In this document: positions 1 through 5,026 of the stretch, one piece after another
Position numbering within the stretch: the stretch's first letter is position 1
Layout: every line of letters starts with the position of its first letter
Assembly (NCBI GenBank): GCA_030043175.1
Contig: JASHYD010000889.1
Coordinates: 1 to 5,026 of the forward strand
DNA length: 5,026 nt
Origin: Xanthobacteraceae bacterium
Lineage (GTDB): Bacteria > Pseudomonadota > Alphaproteobacteria > Rhizobiales > Xanthobacteraceae
Direction: 5' to 3'
The notes under the pieces: model-generated
The model's input: only the letters and a program-made list of their open reading frames with translations
Told to the model about the DNA's origin: nothing
Database searches by the model: none
Position numbers and translations under genes: made by a program

Positions 1-5
1 GTGGA

Positions 6-1016
6 ATGCGGACGGCGACACGCGTTGCCGCCGGCACGCTGGCTCTGGCGCTCGCGCTGCCGCTTGGTGCGGCACGGGCGCAACAGCAAACCTACGTGAT
101 GAAGATTTCGACGCCGACAATTCACGACATCCCCGACAAATGGTCAGAAAACTTCGGGGCGGCCGTGGAAAAGGATTCGGGCGGCCGCATCAAAGCGCAG
201 CTCTACCCCGCAAGCCAGCTCGGCTCGATCCCACGGATGATCGAGGACACACAGCTCGGCTCGATCCAGATTTTTACTGCTCCTCCGGAATTCTTCGTGG
301 GAGTTGATCAGCGCTTCGAGCTGTTGAGCGCCGCCGGACTAGCCGAGAACGAGCAGCACGCTATCAAGATTATTTCCGATCCGGAATTCTCCAAAGCCTT
401 TCTCTCCGTCGGGGCCAACAAAGGGTTGATCGGTATTAGCCTGTTCATCGGTGGACCGGCGGCGTTCGCGACGCGAGTACCATTCCGAACACTCGCCTTT
501 CTCAAGGGCAGGAAAATCAGAGTATTCGCGTCTCCATTTCAGATTGATCAGATTGCAAGGCTCGGTGGCACCGGCGTGCCCATGTCGCTCGGCGATGTCC
601 TACCGGCGCTACAGCAGGGAACAATCGACGGCGCGCTTGGTGGGCTGCAGGTCTTCGCTCCGTTCAGATATTGGGGCACCGCCAAATACGTGAATGAGAC
701 CGGTCATGCTTTCACGTTCGAGTTGGCGGTGATGAGTAAGCGTTGGTTCGACAAGCTGCCGACCGATCTGCAGGCCGTGATGCTTGCGGTAGCCCAGGAG
801 ATCGGGACAGAAGTGAACCCGTGGGATGTCGATTTTCTCGCGCGGCAGCGCAAGACTTGGGTCGAACAGGGCGGCGAACTCGATGTGTTGTCGCCTGCAG
901 AGAAGGCCGAGATGATGGCGAAGGTCAGCACGGTCGGCGACGACATAGTCAAGGCGAAACCGCAATTGAAGCAGCTGTGGGACTTGCTGCGTGACGCAGC
1001 AAAGCGAAGCCTATAG
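6..1016 (+). CDS. TRAP transporter substrate-binding protein (DctP family), periplasmic
   Basis: This 336-residue protein should capture a small organic acid or similar solute in the periplasm and deliver it to a TRAP membrane pair of the DctQ/DctM type, which import it using an ion gradient. Residues 1-25 form a signal peptide with basic R2 and R6, a hydrophobic Leu/Ala core, and an A23-R24-A25 cleavage site before QQQ. The family pattern follows: a KIS strand at 33-35, SQLGSIPRMIEDTQLGSIQI at 70-89, LKGRKIR at 166-172, and VPMSLGDVLPALQQGTIDGA at 191-210. R172 sits where the family's carboxylate-binding arginine lies. The companion upstream arginine of sialate-type receptors is not obvious, because that stretch reads GGPAAFATR, so the ligand may not be a typical one. 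Length is normal for the family. The ATG at 6 is chosen because the signal peptide starts there; the upstream ribosome-binding site is outside the window. No membrane subunits follow, so it is an orphan or the last gene of an operon. The substrate cannot be told from sequence. Confidence 0.93.
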   Translation: MRTATRVAAGTLALALALPLGAARAQQQTYVMKISTPTIHDIPDKWSENFGAAVEKDSGGRIKAQLYPASQLGSIPRMIEDTQLGSIQIFTAPPEFFVGVDQRFELLSAAGLAENEQHAIKIISDPEFSKAFLSVGANKGLIGISLFIGGPAAFATRVPFRTLAFLKGRKIRVFASPFQIDQIARLGGTGVPMSLGDVLPALQQGTIDGALGGLQVFAPFRYWGTAKYVNETGHAFTFELAVMSKRWFDKLPTDLQAVMLAVAQEIGTEVNPWDVDFLARQRKTWVEQGGELDVLSPAEKAEMMAKVSTVGDDIVKAKPQLKQLWDLLRDAAKRSL

Positions 1017-1331
1017 GTTTGCGACATCCATCGAATTTTTTTCAAAGATCATACAGCGGGTCGCTGCGATCCACCGGATGCGTTGCGCCGTGAATCCATC
1101 GTGCCTCGACATCGGGCTCCCTCGGACCGTCATCCGACCGCAACAAGGTGCTGACGTGCTCGAGGGCGTCGAGGCTCGGCCTTCAAACGATCGAGCGGAA
1201 ACCAGCGCAGAGCGGCGGCCGGCCTTGGCACGCCCGCGCGTGTCGACTTCCAACACATGTGGTCGCGGTGAAGAAGCGAAGACACCGACGGCTTCGCGCC
1301 GGTGTTGCGCGAGCCCTCACCACTCAATCTA
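1017..1331. other. Gene-free stretch between the TRAP receptor gene and the IS remnants
   Basis: I recognise no gene here. Open frames crossing it give low-complexity Arg/Ala/Pro-rich translations with no family resemblance and no convincing ribosome-binding sites. A seven-T run lies at 1036-1042, just after the TRAP gene, but no strong stem precedes it, so termination there is doubtful. Two overlapping inverted repeats lie at 1276-1305 and are listed separately. The stretch may include eroded 5' sequence of the IS1634-type element that becomes recognisable from about 1338, but I could not align it. Confidence 0.5.
1276..1305. repeat. Two crossing inverted repeats (alternative hairpins)
   Basis: GCGAAG at 1276-1281 is complementary to CTTCGC at 1292-1297. 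ACACCG at 1282-1287 is complementary to CGGTGT at 1300-1305. Each pair could form a six-base-pair hairpin. The arms interleave, so both can form together only as a pseudoknot, and the connecting loops of 0, 4 and 2 bases look too short for that. No function is evident. Confidence 0.45.
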
Positions 1332-1760
1332 GGACAGAAGAAGACCACGATCGAGGTCAAGCTCTGCATTAACGCCGATGACGAGACTTGCGTCCTGTGT
1401 CGCAGTGAGCAACGCATCGCCAAGGATCGCGCCATCCGCGCTAAACACGAGCAAGCGCTACTCGCCGACATCGAAAAGCTCTCGCAGCGCGTCGCCAAGG
1501 GACAGCTCGTCAAGCCGGAAAAGATAAACCAGGCCATCGGCCGGTCACGCGGGCGCTATCCCCGCGTGGCTCGCTATCATCCTCTCTCCTACGACGAGAA
1601 AACCGCAACGCTCGTTTCCACGCTCGATGCCGACAAACACCGTACCGCCGAAAGGCTCGACGGCTGTTATCTGCTCAAGACCGATCGTAAGAACCTCACC
1701 GGCGATGAGATCTGGCGCATCTACACTCTGCTCACACGCGCCGAGGACGCCTTCCGCGAC
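1332..1760 (+). pseudogene. IS1634-type transposase fragment (IS4 superfamily DDE), truncated at both ends
   Basis: The reading frame from the GTG at 1302 becomes recognisable at about 1338 (IEVKLC) and stays so to FRD at 1752-1760. Hallmarks of IS1634-family transposases are VLCRSEQRIAKDRAIRAK, LVKPEKINQAIGRSRGRYPR, a VARYHPLSYDEKTATL segment, and LDGCYLLKTDRKNLTGDEIW followed by YTLLTRAEDAFR. The Glu of RAEDAFR (codon 1743-1745) is the probable third acid of the DDE triad. Both aspartates normally encoded upstream are absent, as is the C-terminal tail. Full-length family members are several hundred residues, and only about 140 remain. After 1760 the frame runs antisense through the neighbouring ISAzo13 remnant to a stop at 1917-1919. 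The resulting 205-codon open frame is therefore chimeric and not a real protein. I infer it is inactive. Confidence 0.85.
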
Positions 1761-2085
1761 GGCTGCATCGGATCGCCCCGCGTCGCCGGCTCGATCAGCT
1801 CCTTGAGATCGGCCGCAAGGGTTGGATCCTCAAACGCCTTCTTCTTACGCACGCCACCCCTCTCGCGAATACCTCCGGACGGCGCCGAAATCTTACGGCG
1901 AATGTCCGACAAACCATGATAGATCGTCGAGCCAGCCCGCTGATCCGCGCCATTAAACTGACACCGCCGTGCCCCAACGCTTGCGCTTCCAACGCGACAA
2001 AGCGGCGACGGCTCTGTTCGTTGAGAACAGAGGCCATCTCCAGATAGCGTTTGCGCGCGGCGCGTGCCAGCCCAGCCCGAATCAT
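1761..2085 (-). pseudogene. ISAzo13-type transposase, N-terminal fragment, frameshifted
   Basis: Read on the minus strand from an ATG at 2085, the first frame gives RKRYLEMASVLNEQSRRRF, then ALEAQALGHGGVSLMARISG and LARR. This is the N-terminal part of an ISAzo13-family transposase, with a helix-turn-helix-like segment. Near 1926-1932 the frame shifts. The continuation is in another frame: STIYHGLSDIRRKIS-like sequence, then VRKKKAFEDPTLAADLKELI and EPATRGDPMQP. In relatives the next residues lead into the DDE core (LLWTTKS-type sequence), but here homology stops at about 1761 where the IS1634 remnant begins. A base loss in the codons for the usual ARST segment explains the shift. A strong AAGGAGG on this strand at 2116-2110 lies 24 bases before the ATG, too far to serve it normally; the original start may have been lost. 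The catalytic domain is missing, so it is nonfunctional. Confidence 0.82.
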
Positions 2086-2109
2086 ATCGCGAGGCTACGA
2101 CGAGAGATT

Positions 2110-2116
2110 CCTCCTT
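2110..2116 (-). promoter_or_regulatory. Shine-Dalgarno-like AAGGAGG upstream of the ISAzo13-type remnant
   Basis: The minus strand reads AAGGAGG here, an almost ideal ribosome-binding site facing the ISAzo13-type transposase fragment. It lies 24 bases from the first in-frame ATG at 2085, and the in-frame TAG at 2097-2095 falls between them. Either the native start codon was mutated or the match is a coincidence. Confidence 0.3.
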
Positions 2117-2188
2117 GTGAATCCAGTCAGGAAATTCTTCTCCACCTGTGACAATATTGACTCAGTTATTTGTGGACGGGCCCTTAGA

Positions 2189-2204
2189 GCGCTGCTCGAA
2201 GCGC
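2189..2204 (+). terminator. Weak stem-loop with short T tract
   Basis: GCGCT at 2189-2193 pairs with AGCGC at 2200-2204 around a six-base loop, and CTTTTG follows on the plus strand. The stem is only five base pairs, the T tract is four bases, and no plus-strand gene ends nearby, so a terminator role is weakly supported. Confidence 0.15.
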
Positions 2205-2270
2205 CTTTTGGTGACTGTCGGCCGGCCAACTTGCGGCCCGATCTATCCATCGGAAATCCAGCGCCTCAGC

Positions 2271-2286
2271 GTGCGGCCCTCCGCAC
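2271..2286 (-). terminator. Stem-loop downstream of the antiporter gene
   Basis: GTGCGG at 2271-2276 pairs perfectly with CCGCAC at 2281-2286 around a four-base loop, giving six base pairs, five of them G-C. It lies 46 bases past the antiporter stop codon in that gene's direction of transcription. No T tract follows on the minus strand, so it would be at most a transcript-end stabiliser or part of a factor-dependent terminator. Confidence 0.25.
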
Positions 2287-2332
2287 TGTATGGGTGGCGG
2301 CCAGCGGGACGGGAGGTTATCCATCATTGCCA

Positions 2333-3943
2333 CTAAAGCGGAAGATCTAGGCCGCCTTCTTTTTTGCAGGCGATGCCAGCCTCCTCCAAGTCGAGCTCAC
2401 GTTCTATGCGTCTGCGCGCTTCATCGGTGATTTGGCCCTCTTGCAATAGTCTATAGATGTATTCGCGCTCAGCGGCGATCAATTCAGACCTTAGGTCTGC
2501 GGCGGCCCAAGCGATATTGTGTCGATCAGATGGCGGATCCGGCAACCGTCCGGCACGATAGTCGTGCTGGGCACGCAAAACCGCCAAAACCTCAGGCGAA
2601 ATTTGACGATCGGCCGCGAGCTGTTCGAGCCGGCTTTGAGCTAGTTTCACGGCTCCCGAGCGTGCAGCAAACTCTGCTTTACGCTCGCTTTCACGCTCGT
2701 CCGCGGCGTGGCTTCCCAACCCGAGCCAGCGAATAACGGTTGGCAACAACAATCCTTGGCCCATCAAGGTCACAACGATGATCCCGAACGTGACGAAGAG
2801 AACGAGATCGCGGTACGGAAACGGCGTACCTGTGTCTGTGGCCAGCGGAATTGCTAGCGCCGCAGCCAGTGAAACGACGCCGCGCACGCCGACAAATGCG
2901 AGAGAGAAGAGCCACTGCCAGGGCGGAAGCGGGTCCCGCCGAGCAAGTGATGGGCTCAGCCAGCGTGGTATATGGGCCGCGGGATAAATCCACATAAATC
3001 GCGCCGCGATAACCACAACCAGCGTCAGCAGCGCGACTAAAATTGAATCGTGCAAGAGGGCCACGCCTGTCCGATCGAGCAGCGGTCGCATCTGCAGGCC
3101 AGTCACCAGGAACACCATTCCTTCAAGCAAATAGACAACCAAGTCCCAAAAGAAGATTCCTTGCAACCGCGTGGCCGCGGGAATAAGCAGCGGCCCAGTC
3201 CAACTCACGAAGAGGCCGGCAGCCACCGTCGCCAAGACTCCAGATCCACCGAAATGGGCGGGAGGCAGGAATGCGGCATACGGGGTCAACAAGGAGAGAG
3301 TGATTTCGACGCGGGGATCGCGCGCCCACCGTCGCAAGCGCAGGCTCAACCAACCAATGCCGACCCCAAATGCGATTTCTCCGACTATTATCACGGTGAA
3401 CGTTCCGACCGCCTGCCAGAGAGAAAATACGCCGGTACCCGCCGCCGCAACCGCGAAGCGGTAAAGGATGAGGGCTGTGGCGTCATTGGCAAGGCCCTCT
3501 CCTTCGAGAATGACAATGAGCCGACGCGGAACCCCCAGCTGACGCACGATGGATAGCGGGGCGACCACGTCAGTCGGTGCCACAATGGCTCCCAGCACAA
3601 ACGCGACGGCAAGCGGCATGGCCAATAGCCAATGCGCCGTTGCCGCCACAGCACAGGTCGTGAACGCAACGTAACCAAATGCCAGCAGCGTAATCGGACG
3701 CAGGTTGAAACGAAATTCACGCCAGCTCATGGCCACGCCCGCCGAGTAAATTAGCGGCGGCAATATTCCGAACAGCACCAGCTCCGGCGCCAACTCGATG
3801 CGTGGCAGGCCCGGTGTCAGAGCGAGCAGAATACCGGCGAAGACGAGGAGAATCGAGGGAGCGACGTTGAACCGACGTGCGAGGATGGCCACAACGACCA
3901 GCACTGCGACAAGCAACACAAGTGTCTGAATTGTTACTGACAT
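2333..3943 (-). CDS. CPA1-family Na+/H+ antiporter (NhaP/YjcE type), inner membrane
   Basis: This 536-residue protein should exchange cytoplasmic Na+ or K+ for external H+ across the inner membrane, supporting pH and salt homeostasis. Residues 1 to about 405 contain roughly 12-13 hydrophobic segments. CPA1 landmarks are APTD at 122-125, ILEGEGLANDATAL at 145-158 with the ion-binding N153-D154 pair, YLLEGMVFLVTGLQ at 271-284, and VGVRGVVSLAAAL at 351-363 with the conserved R354. Residues 406-536 form a charged, helical cytoplasmic tail ending in a LRSELIAAEREYIYRLLQEG segment and a DLEEAG motif, as is usual for long bacterial CPA1 antiporters; overall length is typical. The ATG at 3943 is fixed by an in-frame TGA at 3949-3947 and gives the expected first membrane helix, but no clear Shine-Dalgarno sequence precedes it, so translation may be weak. 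Upstream on the same strand are only decayed genes. GEGL replaces the commoner GESL; I do not regard that as inactivating. Ion preference cannot be inferred. Confidence 0.95.
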   Translation of the reverse strand: MSVTIQTLVLLVAVLVVVAILARRFNVAPSILLVFAGILLALTPGLPRIELAPELVLFGILPPLIYSAGVAMSWREFRFNLRPITLLAFGYVAFTTCAVAATAHWLLAMPLAVAFVLGAIVAPTDVVAPLSIVRQLGVPRRLIVILEGEGLANDATALILYRFAVAAAGTGVFSLWQAVGTFTVIIVGEIAFGVGIGWLSLRLRRWARDPRVEITLSLLTPYAAFLPPAHFGGSGVLATVAAGLFVSWTGPLLIPAATRLQGIFFWDLVVYLLEGMVFLVTGLQMRPLLDRTGVALLHDSILVALLTLVVVIAARFMWIYPAAHIPRWLSPSLARRDPLPPWQWLFSLAFVGVRGVVSLAAALAIPLATDTGTPFPYRDLVLFVTFGIIVVTLMGQGLLLPTVIRWLGLGSHAADERESERKAEFAARSGAVKLAQSRLEQLAADRQISPEVLAVLRAQHDYRAGRLPDPPSDRHNIAWAAADLRSELIAAEREYIYRLLQEGQITDEARRRIERELDLEEAGIACKKEGGLDLPL

Positions 3944-4016
3944 GAGTCACAAATGTCGCGGATCTCGTGACAGGCCCACCCAATTGTCTTGCCCCGGCGG
4001 GCCGCTACCGAAGCAG

Positions 4017-4174
4017 TCAGCTTGGAAATAGCTCGCCACCGAAGCGCTTGCCAAAGGCCTCGGCGTCTTCCGAGCCTGGCAAAGCAGAACTCCACCAAGT
4101 CGCTGTCATCGCGGCGCAGGGAGCGGCTTTGCCGATGGGACACCGGCTGCGCAAAATATCACCTCAGCGTTCAT
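4017..4174 (-). pseudogene. Small protein remnant ending in an RFGGE motif, frameshifted
   Basis: Joining three frames on the minus strand gives a coherent small protein. RCPIGKAAPCA lies in one frame, RDDSDLVEFCFA in a second, and PGSEDAEAFGKRFGGELFPS then a stop (4019-4017) back in the first. The shifts fall near 4109-4116 and 4076-4082. The pattern EFCFA, a short acidic linker, DAEAF and RFGGE resembles small uncharacterised proteins I associate with rhizobia; this is recall, not a search. The 5' end is uncertain. An ATG at 4174 has a weak AAGGTG ten bases upstream, but it is in yet another frame, and a TTG about 13 codons further in is an alternative. No function is known. It lies 73 bases upstream of the antiporter start on the same strand. 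It could also be a chance arrangement of frames. Confidence 0.42.
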
Positions 4175-4225
4175 GAGGACCGCGCACCTTTTAAGGCCGC
4201 AAGCGCCACGTGATCCGCCCATTTG

Positions 4226-4241
4226 CGCGCTGATCAGCGCG
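4226..4241. repeat. 16-base perfect palindrome CGCGCTGATCAGCGCG
   Basis: CGCGCTGATCAGCGCG reads identically on both strands. It sits 20 bases past the stop of the KPISW pseudogene in that gene's direction and could have been an operator-like site or the remains of a terminator stem. As a hairpin it would have essentially no loop, and no T tract follows on either strand. A weaker imperfect inverted repeat, GGTGA with TCACC around TCGC/GCGA, lies beside it at 4242-4266. Confidence 0.5.
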
Positions 4242-4261
4242 GGTGATTTCGCCTTTGCGAG

Positions 4262-4419
4262 TCACCGCCGTGTCGCCATCAGCTTCGCGGCCGGCACCTT
4301 GAATTCCGCCGCCGCCTTTTCCGCCTGGCGCCGCGACCTTGCCTAGCCGGACGGCTTTGCTGGCGATCTTGTACACGTTCCAGCTGATCGGCTTCGGCAG
4401 TTCCGGTTTCTTTCGCCAT
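4262..4419 (-). pseudogene. Small conserved KPISWNVYKIASKAV protein, doubly frameshifted
   Basis: The minus strand starts with ATG GCG AAA (MAK) at 4419. After one extra base near 4410-4413 it continues as KPELPKPISWNVYKIASKAV followed by RLGKVAAP. Near 4326-4331 several codons are lost with a second frame change, and it resumes as AEKAAAEFKVPAAKLMATRR with a TGA at 4264-4262. Reassembled, this matches a roughly 55-65-residue uncharacterised protein that I recall from Bradyrhizobium relatives: KPISWN.YKIASKAVWLG.VEAPDE, then an EKAA.EFKVPA..LMA.RR tail. That identification comes from memory of the family. The internal loss removes the DEAAAI-like linker, and Arg replaces the usual Trp after KAV. 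There is no clear ribosome-binding site. An open frame running through from 4607 covers the middle part but is GC-rich read-through, not the gene. Function is unknown. Confidence 0.68.
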
Positions 4420-4450
4420 GCGGCAAGTATCGACCGCGAGGTAAGTACCT

Positions 4451-4478
4451 TCCAATCCGGCTGATCCAATCCGGCTGA
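4451..4478. repeat. Tandem duplication of a 14-base unit, with a partial third copy
   Basis: TCCAATCCGGCTGA occurs twice head to tail at 4451-4464 and 4465-4478 with no mismatch. A partial copy, TCCGGCTGA, follows at 4492-4500. The unit length is not a multiple of three, consistent with noncoding DNA. Replication slippage is the simplest origin; paired binding sites are an alternative without further support. Confidence 0.8.
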
Positions 4479-4690
4479 AAGGCCGCGATCCTCCGGCTGA
4501 CGCTGTCTGAGCCAGGGCCGGGGGCCGGGAGGAACACAGGGCAGTGGCCTCACGCAGCAAGCCAACGCCGGCGCAGGGCTGCGTTCCTGTGCCGGAAGGA
4601 TACTCATCGGTCATCGGGCGGACCGCAATGGCTCGACCAACCTTCGAGCGCCCGCACGGCATTCCAGGCAAAGGCACGAATAAGTAGGGT

Positions 4691-4706
4691 CGATGCTTCA
4701 GCATCG
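4691..4706. repeat. Small perfect hairpin CGATGC-TTCA-GCATCG
   Basis: CGATGC at 4691-4696 and GCATCG at 4701-4706 are perfect inverted repeats around a TTCA loop. The stem cannot be extended and no T tract follows on either strand. It lies past the stop of the membrane-protein remnant in that gene's direction (about 83 bases downstream), so a role in ending its transcript is possible but unproven. Confidence 0.3.
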
Positions 4707-4788
4707 CCGCCAGAGCCGGCCTAAGGCTGCGGTTCGCTTTGTCTGCTTCACGGTGACGTCGCGTGGACGCGAACAGCGGGACCATGCG

Positions 4789-5026
4789 TCAACTGTCGCG
4801 CTGGAGCAGAATCGGGACGTTGAACATCGCCGGGACGAAGGCCAGCATAGCAAGCCGCAACCGGTGAGAACGGTGCCGCAATCACCACGGCGGCGTAGAG
4901 CAGCGAGCTGATGAAGCTTCTCACCAAGGTGGCGCGGCGGAACTGAATGTGCCTGCGATCGTGTTCGGGCATTCGGCCAAGATGATACCTGAGCAGACCA
5001 AAGACCGCCGAACTTAGAATCATGAT
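4789..5026 (-). pseudogene. C-terminal part of a DUF1211/TMEM175-like membrane protein, frameshifted and cut by the window edge
   Basis: The minus-strand frame entering from the right edge reads MILSSAVFGLLRYHLGRMPE, then a polar stretch, then RATLVRSFISSLLYAAVVIA and APFSPVAA. This gives two hydrophobic segments separated by a basic loop. Near 4852-4853 one extra T changes the frame, and the natural continuation is AMLAFVPAMFNVPILLQRDS then TGA at 4791-4789. The layout of a helix ending LRYHLGR, a basic R-R-A-T-L loop, a helix ending APFSP, and a last hydrophobic segment ending before a short tail resembles the C-terminal end of DUF1211/TMEM175-family proteins, which form potassium channels in characterised cases. 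Family assignment is tentative. Without the repair, the frame would run on into unrelated residues until 4748. The beginning of the gene lies outside the window, so it may be otherwise complete or already decayed. Confidence 0.5.

Larger units (their letters stand above)
1332..2085. mobile_element. Insertion-sequence graveyard: IS1634-type and ISAzo13-type remnants joined at about 1760
   Basis: Two unrelated transposase fragments on opposite strands abut within a few bases of 1760. The left one, on the plus strand, retains a C-terminal-half portion of an IS1634-type transposase and stops at the last catalytic motif. The right one, on the minus strand, retains the N-terminal part of an ISAzo13-type transposase. 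Neither has a complete catalytic core, so neither can supply its own transposase. I could not identify terminal inverted repeats or target-site duplications, so the outer limits are those of recognisable protein homology only. Confidence 0.75.
4420..4788. other. Gene-free stretch between the KPISW pseudogene and the membrane-protein remnant
   Basis: I recognise no gene in this interval. Long minus-strand open frames cross it, but they give Pro/Arg/Ala-rich translations without family features, as expected for GC-rich noncoding DNA. It contains the tandem 14-base duplication at 4451-4478 and a small perfect hairpin at 4691-4706. It may hold eroded sequence from former genes or an element, but I could not align it to anything. 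Confidence 0.5.

Noticed and set aside
216..267. 16-base direct repeat CAGCTCGGCTCGATCC at 216-231 and 252-267
   Set aside because: Both copies encode QLGSI in frame, 12 codons apart, where the TRAP receptor family normally has two similar QLG-type motifs. Protein constraint explains the repeat.
999..1042. Intrinsic terminator after the TRAP gene using the T7 run at 1036-1042
   Set aside because: The only stem found (GCAAA at 999-1003 with TTTGC at 1018-1022) is five base pairs and ends 13 bases before the T run, so it does not make a credible terminator.
609..1045. Minus-strand open frames opposite the TRAP receptor gene
   Set aside because: They overlap a well-supported gene with a signal peptide and conserved motifs; they are complementary-strand shadows.
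1302..1919. A 205-codon plus-strand open frame as a single transposase gene
   Set aside because: Only about residues 13-153 match the IS1634 type; the remaining 52 codons are antisense to the ISAzo13-type remnant. It is a chimeric read-through of two broken genes.
2148..2336. Small plus-strand open frame between the IS remnant and the antiporter
   Set aside because: There is no ribosome-binding site or recognisable motif, and the composition resembles random translation of intergenic DNA.
3050..3556. A 168-codon plus-strand open frame
   Set aside because: It lies wholly antisense to the intact antiporter gene and its translation is a low-complexity hydrophilic mixture, as expected for a shadow frame.
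4279..4785. A 168-codon minus-strand open frame
   Set aside because: It passes through gene-free DNA and then through the KPISW pseudogene in the wrong frame, with an Arg/Pro-rich translation and no family features.
1..5026. CRISPR array, tRNA, rRNA, toxin-antitoxin or defence system
   Set aside because: I searched by eye for spaced direct repeats, tRNA-like cloverleaf ends and known protein motifs on both strands and found none.

Overview
The window looks like chromosomal DNA from a GC-rich alphaproteobacterium, most likely a rhizobial or Bradyrhizobium-type organism. This is an inference from base composition, the insertion-sequence families present and two small proteins of a type I associate with rhizobia. 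No rRNA, tRNA or other phylogenetic marker is present to confirm it. Two genes look intact: a TRAP-transporter substrate-binding protein on the plus strand (6-1016) and a CPA1-type Na+/H+ antiporter on the minus strand (2333-3943). Nearly everything else is decayed DNA.

Layout. 6-1016 encodes the periplasmic TRAP receptor with a clear signal peptide; no TRAP membrane subunits follow it, so any partner genes lie to the left or elsewhere. 1017-1331 holds no recognisable gene. About 1332-2085 is an insertion-sequence graveyard. A plus-strand fragment of an IS1634-type transposase (3' half of the gene) runs into a minus-strand fragment of an ISAzo13-type transposase (5' half, frameshifted). The two meet within a few bases of position 1760. 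2086-2332 is intergenic with two small stem-loops. The antiporter fills 2333-3943.

From 3944 to the right edge, three broken minus-strand coding remnants lie upstream of the antiporter. The first is a small protein ending in an RFGGE motif (about 4017-4174). The second is a small protein with the KPISWNVYKIASKAV segment (4262-4419). The third is the C-terminal part of a membrane protein resembling the DUF1211/TMEM175 family (4789 to beyond the edge). A 369-base gene-free stretch between the last two contains a 14-base tandem duplication.

The two intact genes have no evident functional link. The frameshifts cluster in the IS remnants and in the 4.0-5.0 kb region, while the 1.0 and 1.6 kb genes are uninterrupted. 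This argues for real local decay rather than uniformly poor sequence. I found no CRISPR array, RNA gene, defence system or convincing new system. The main interest is the IS junction and the cluster of eroded small genes.
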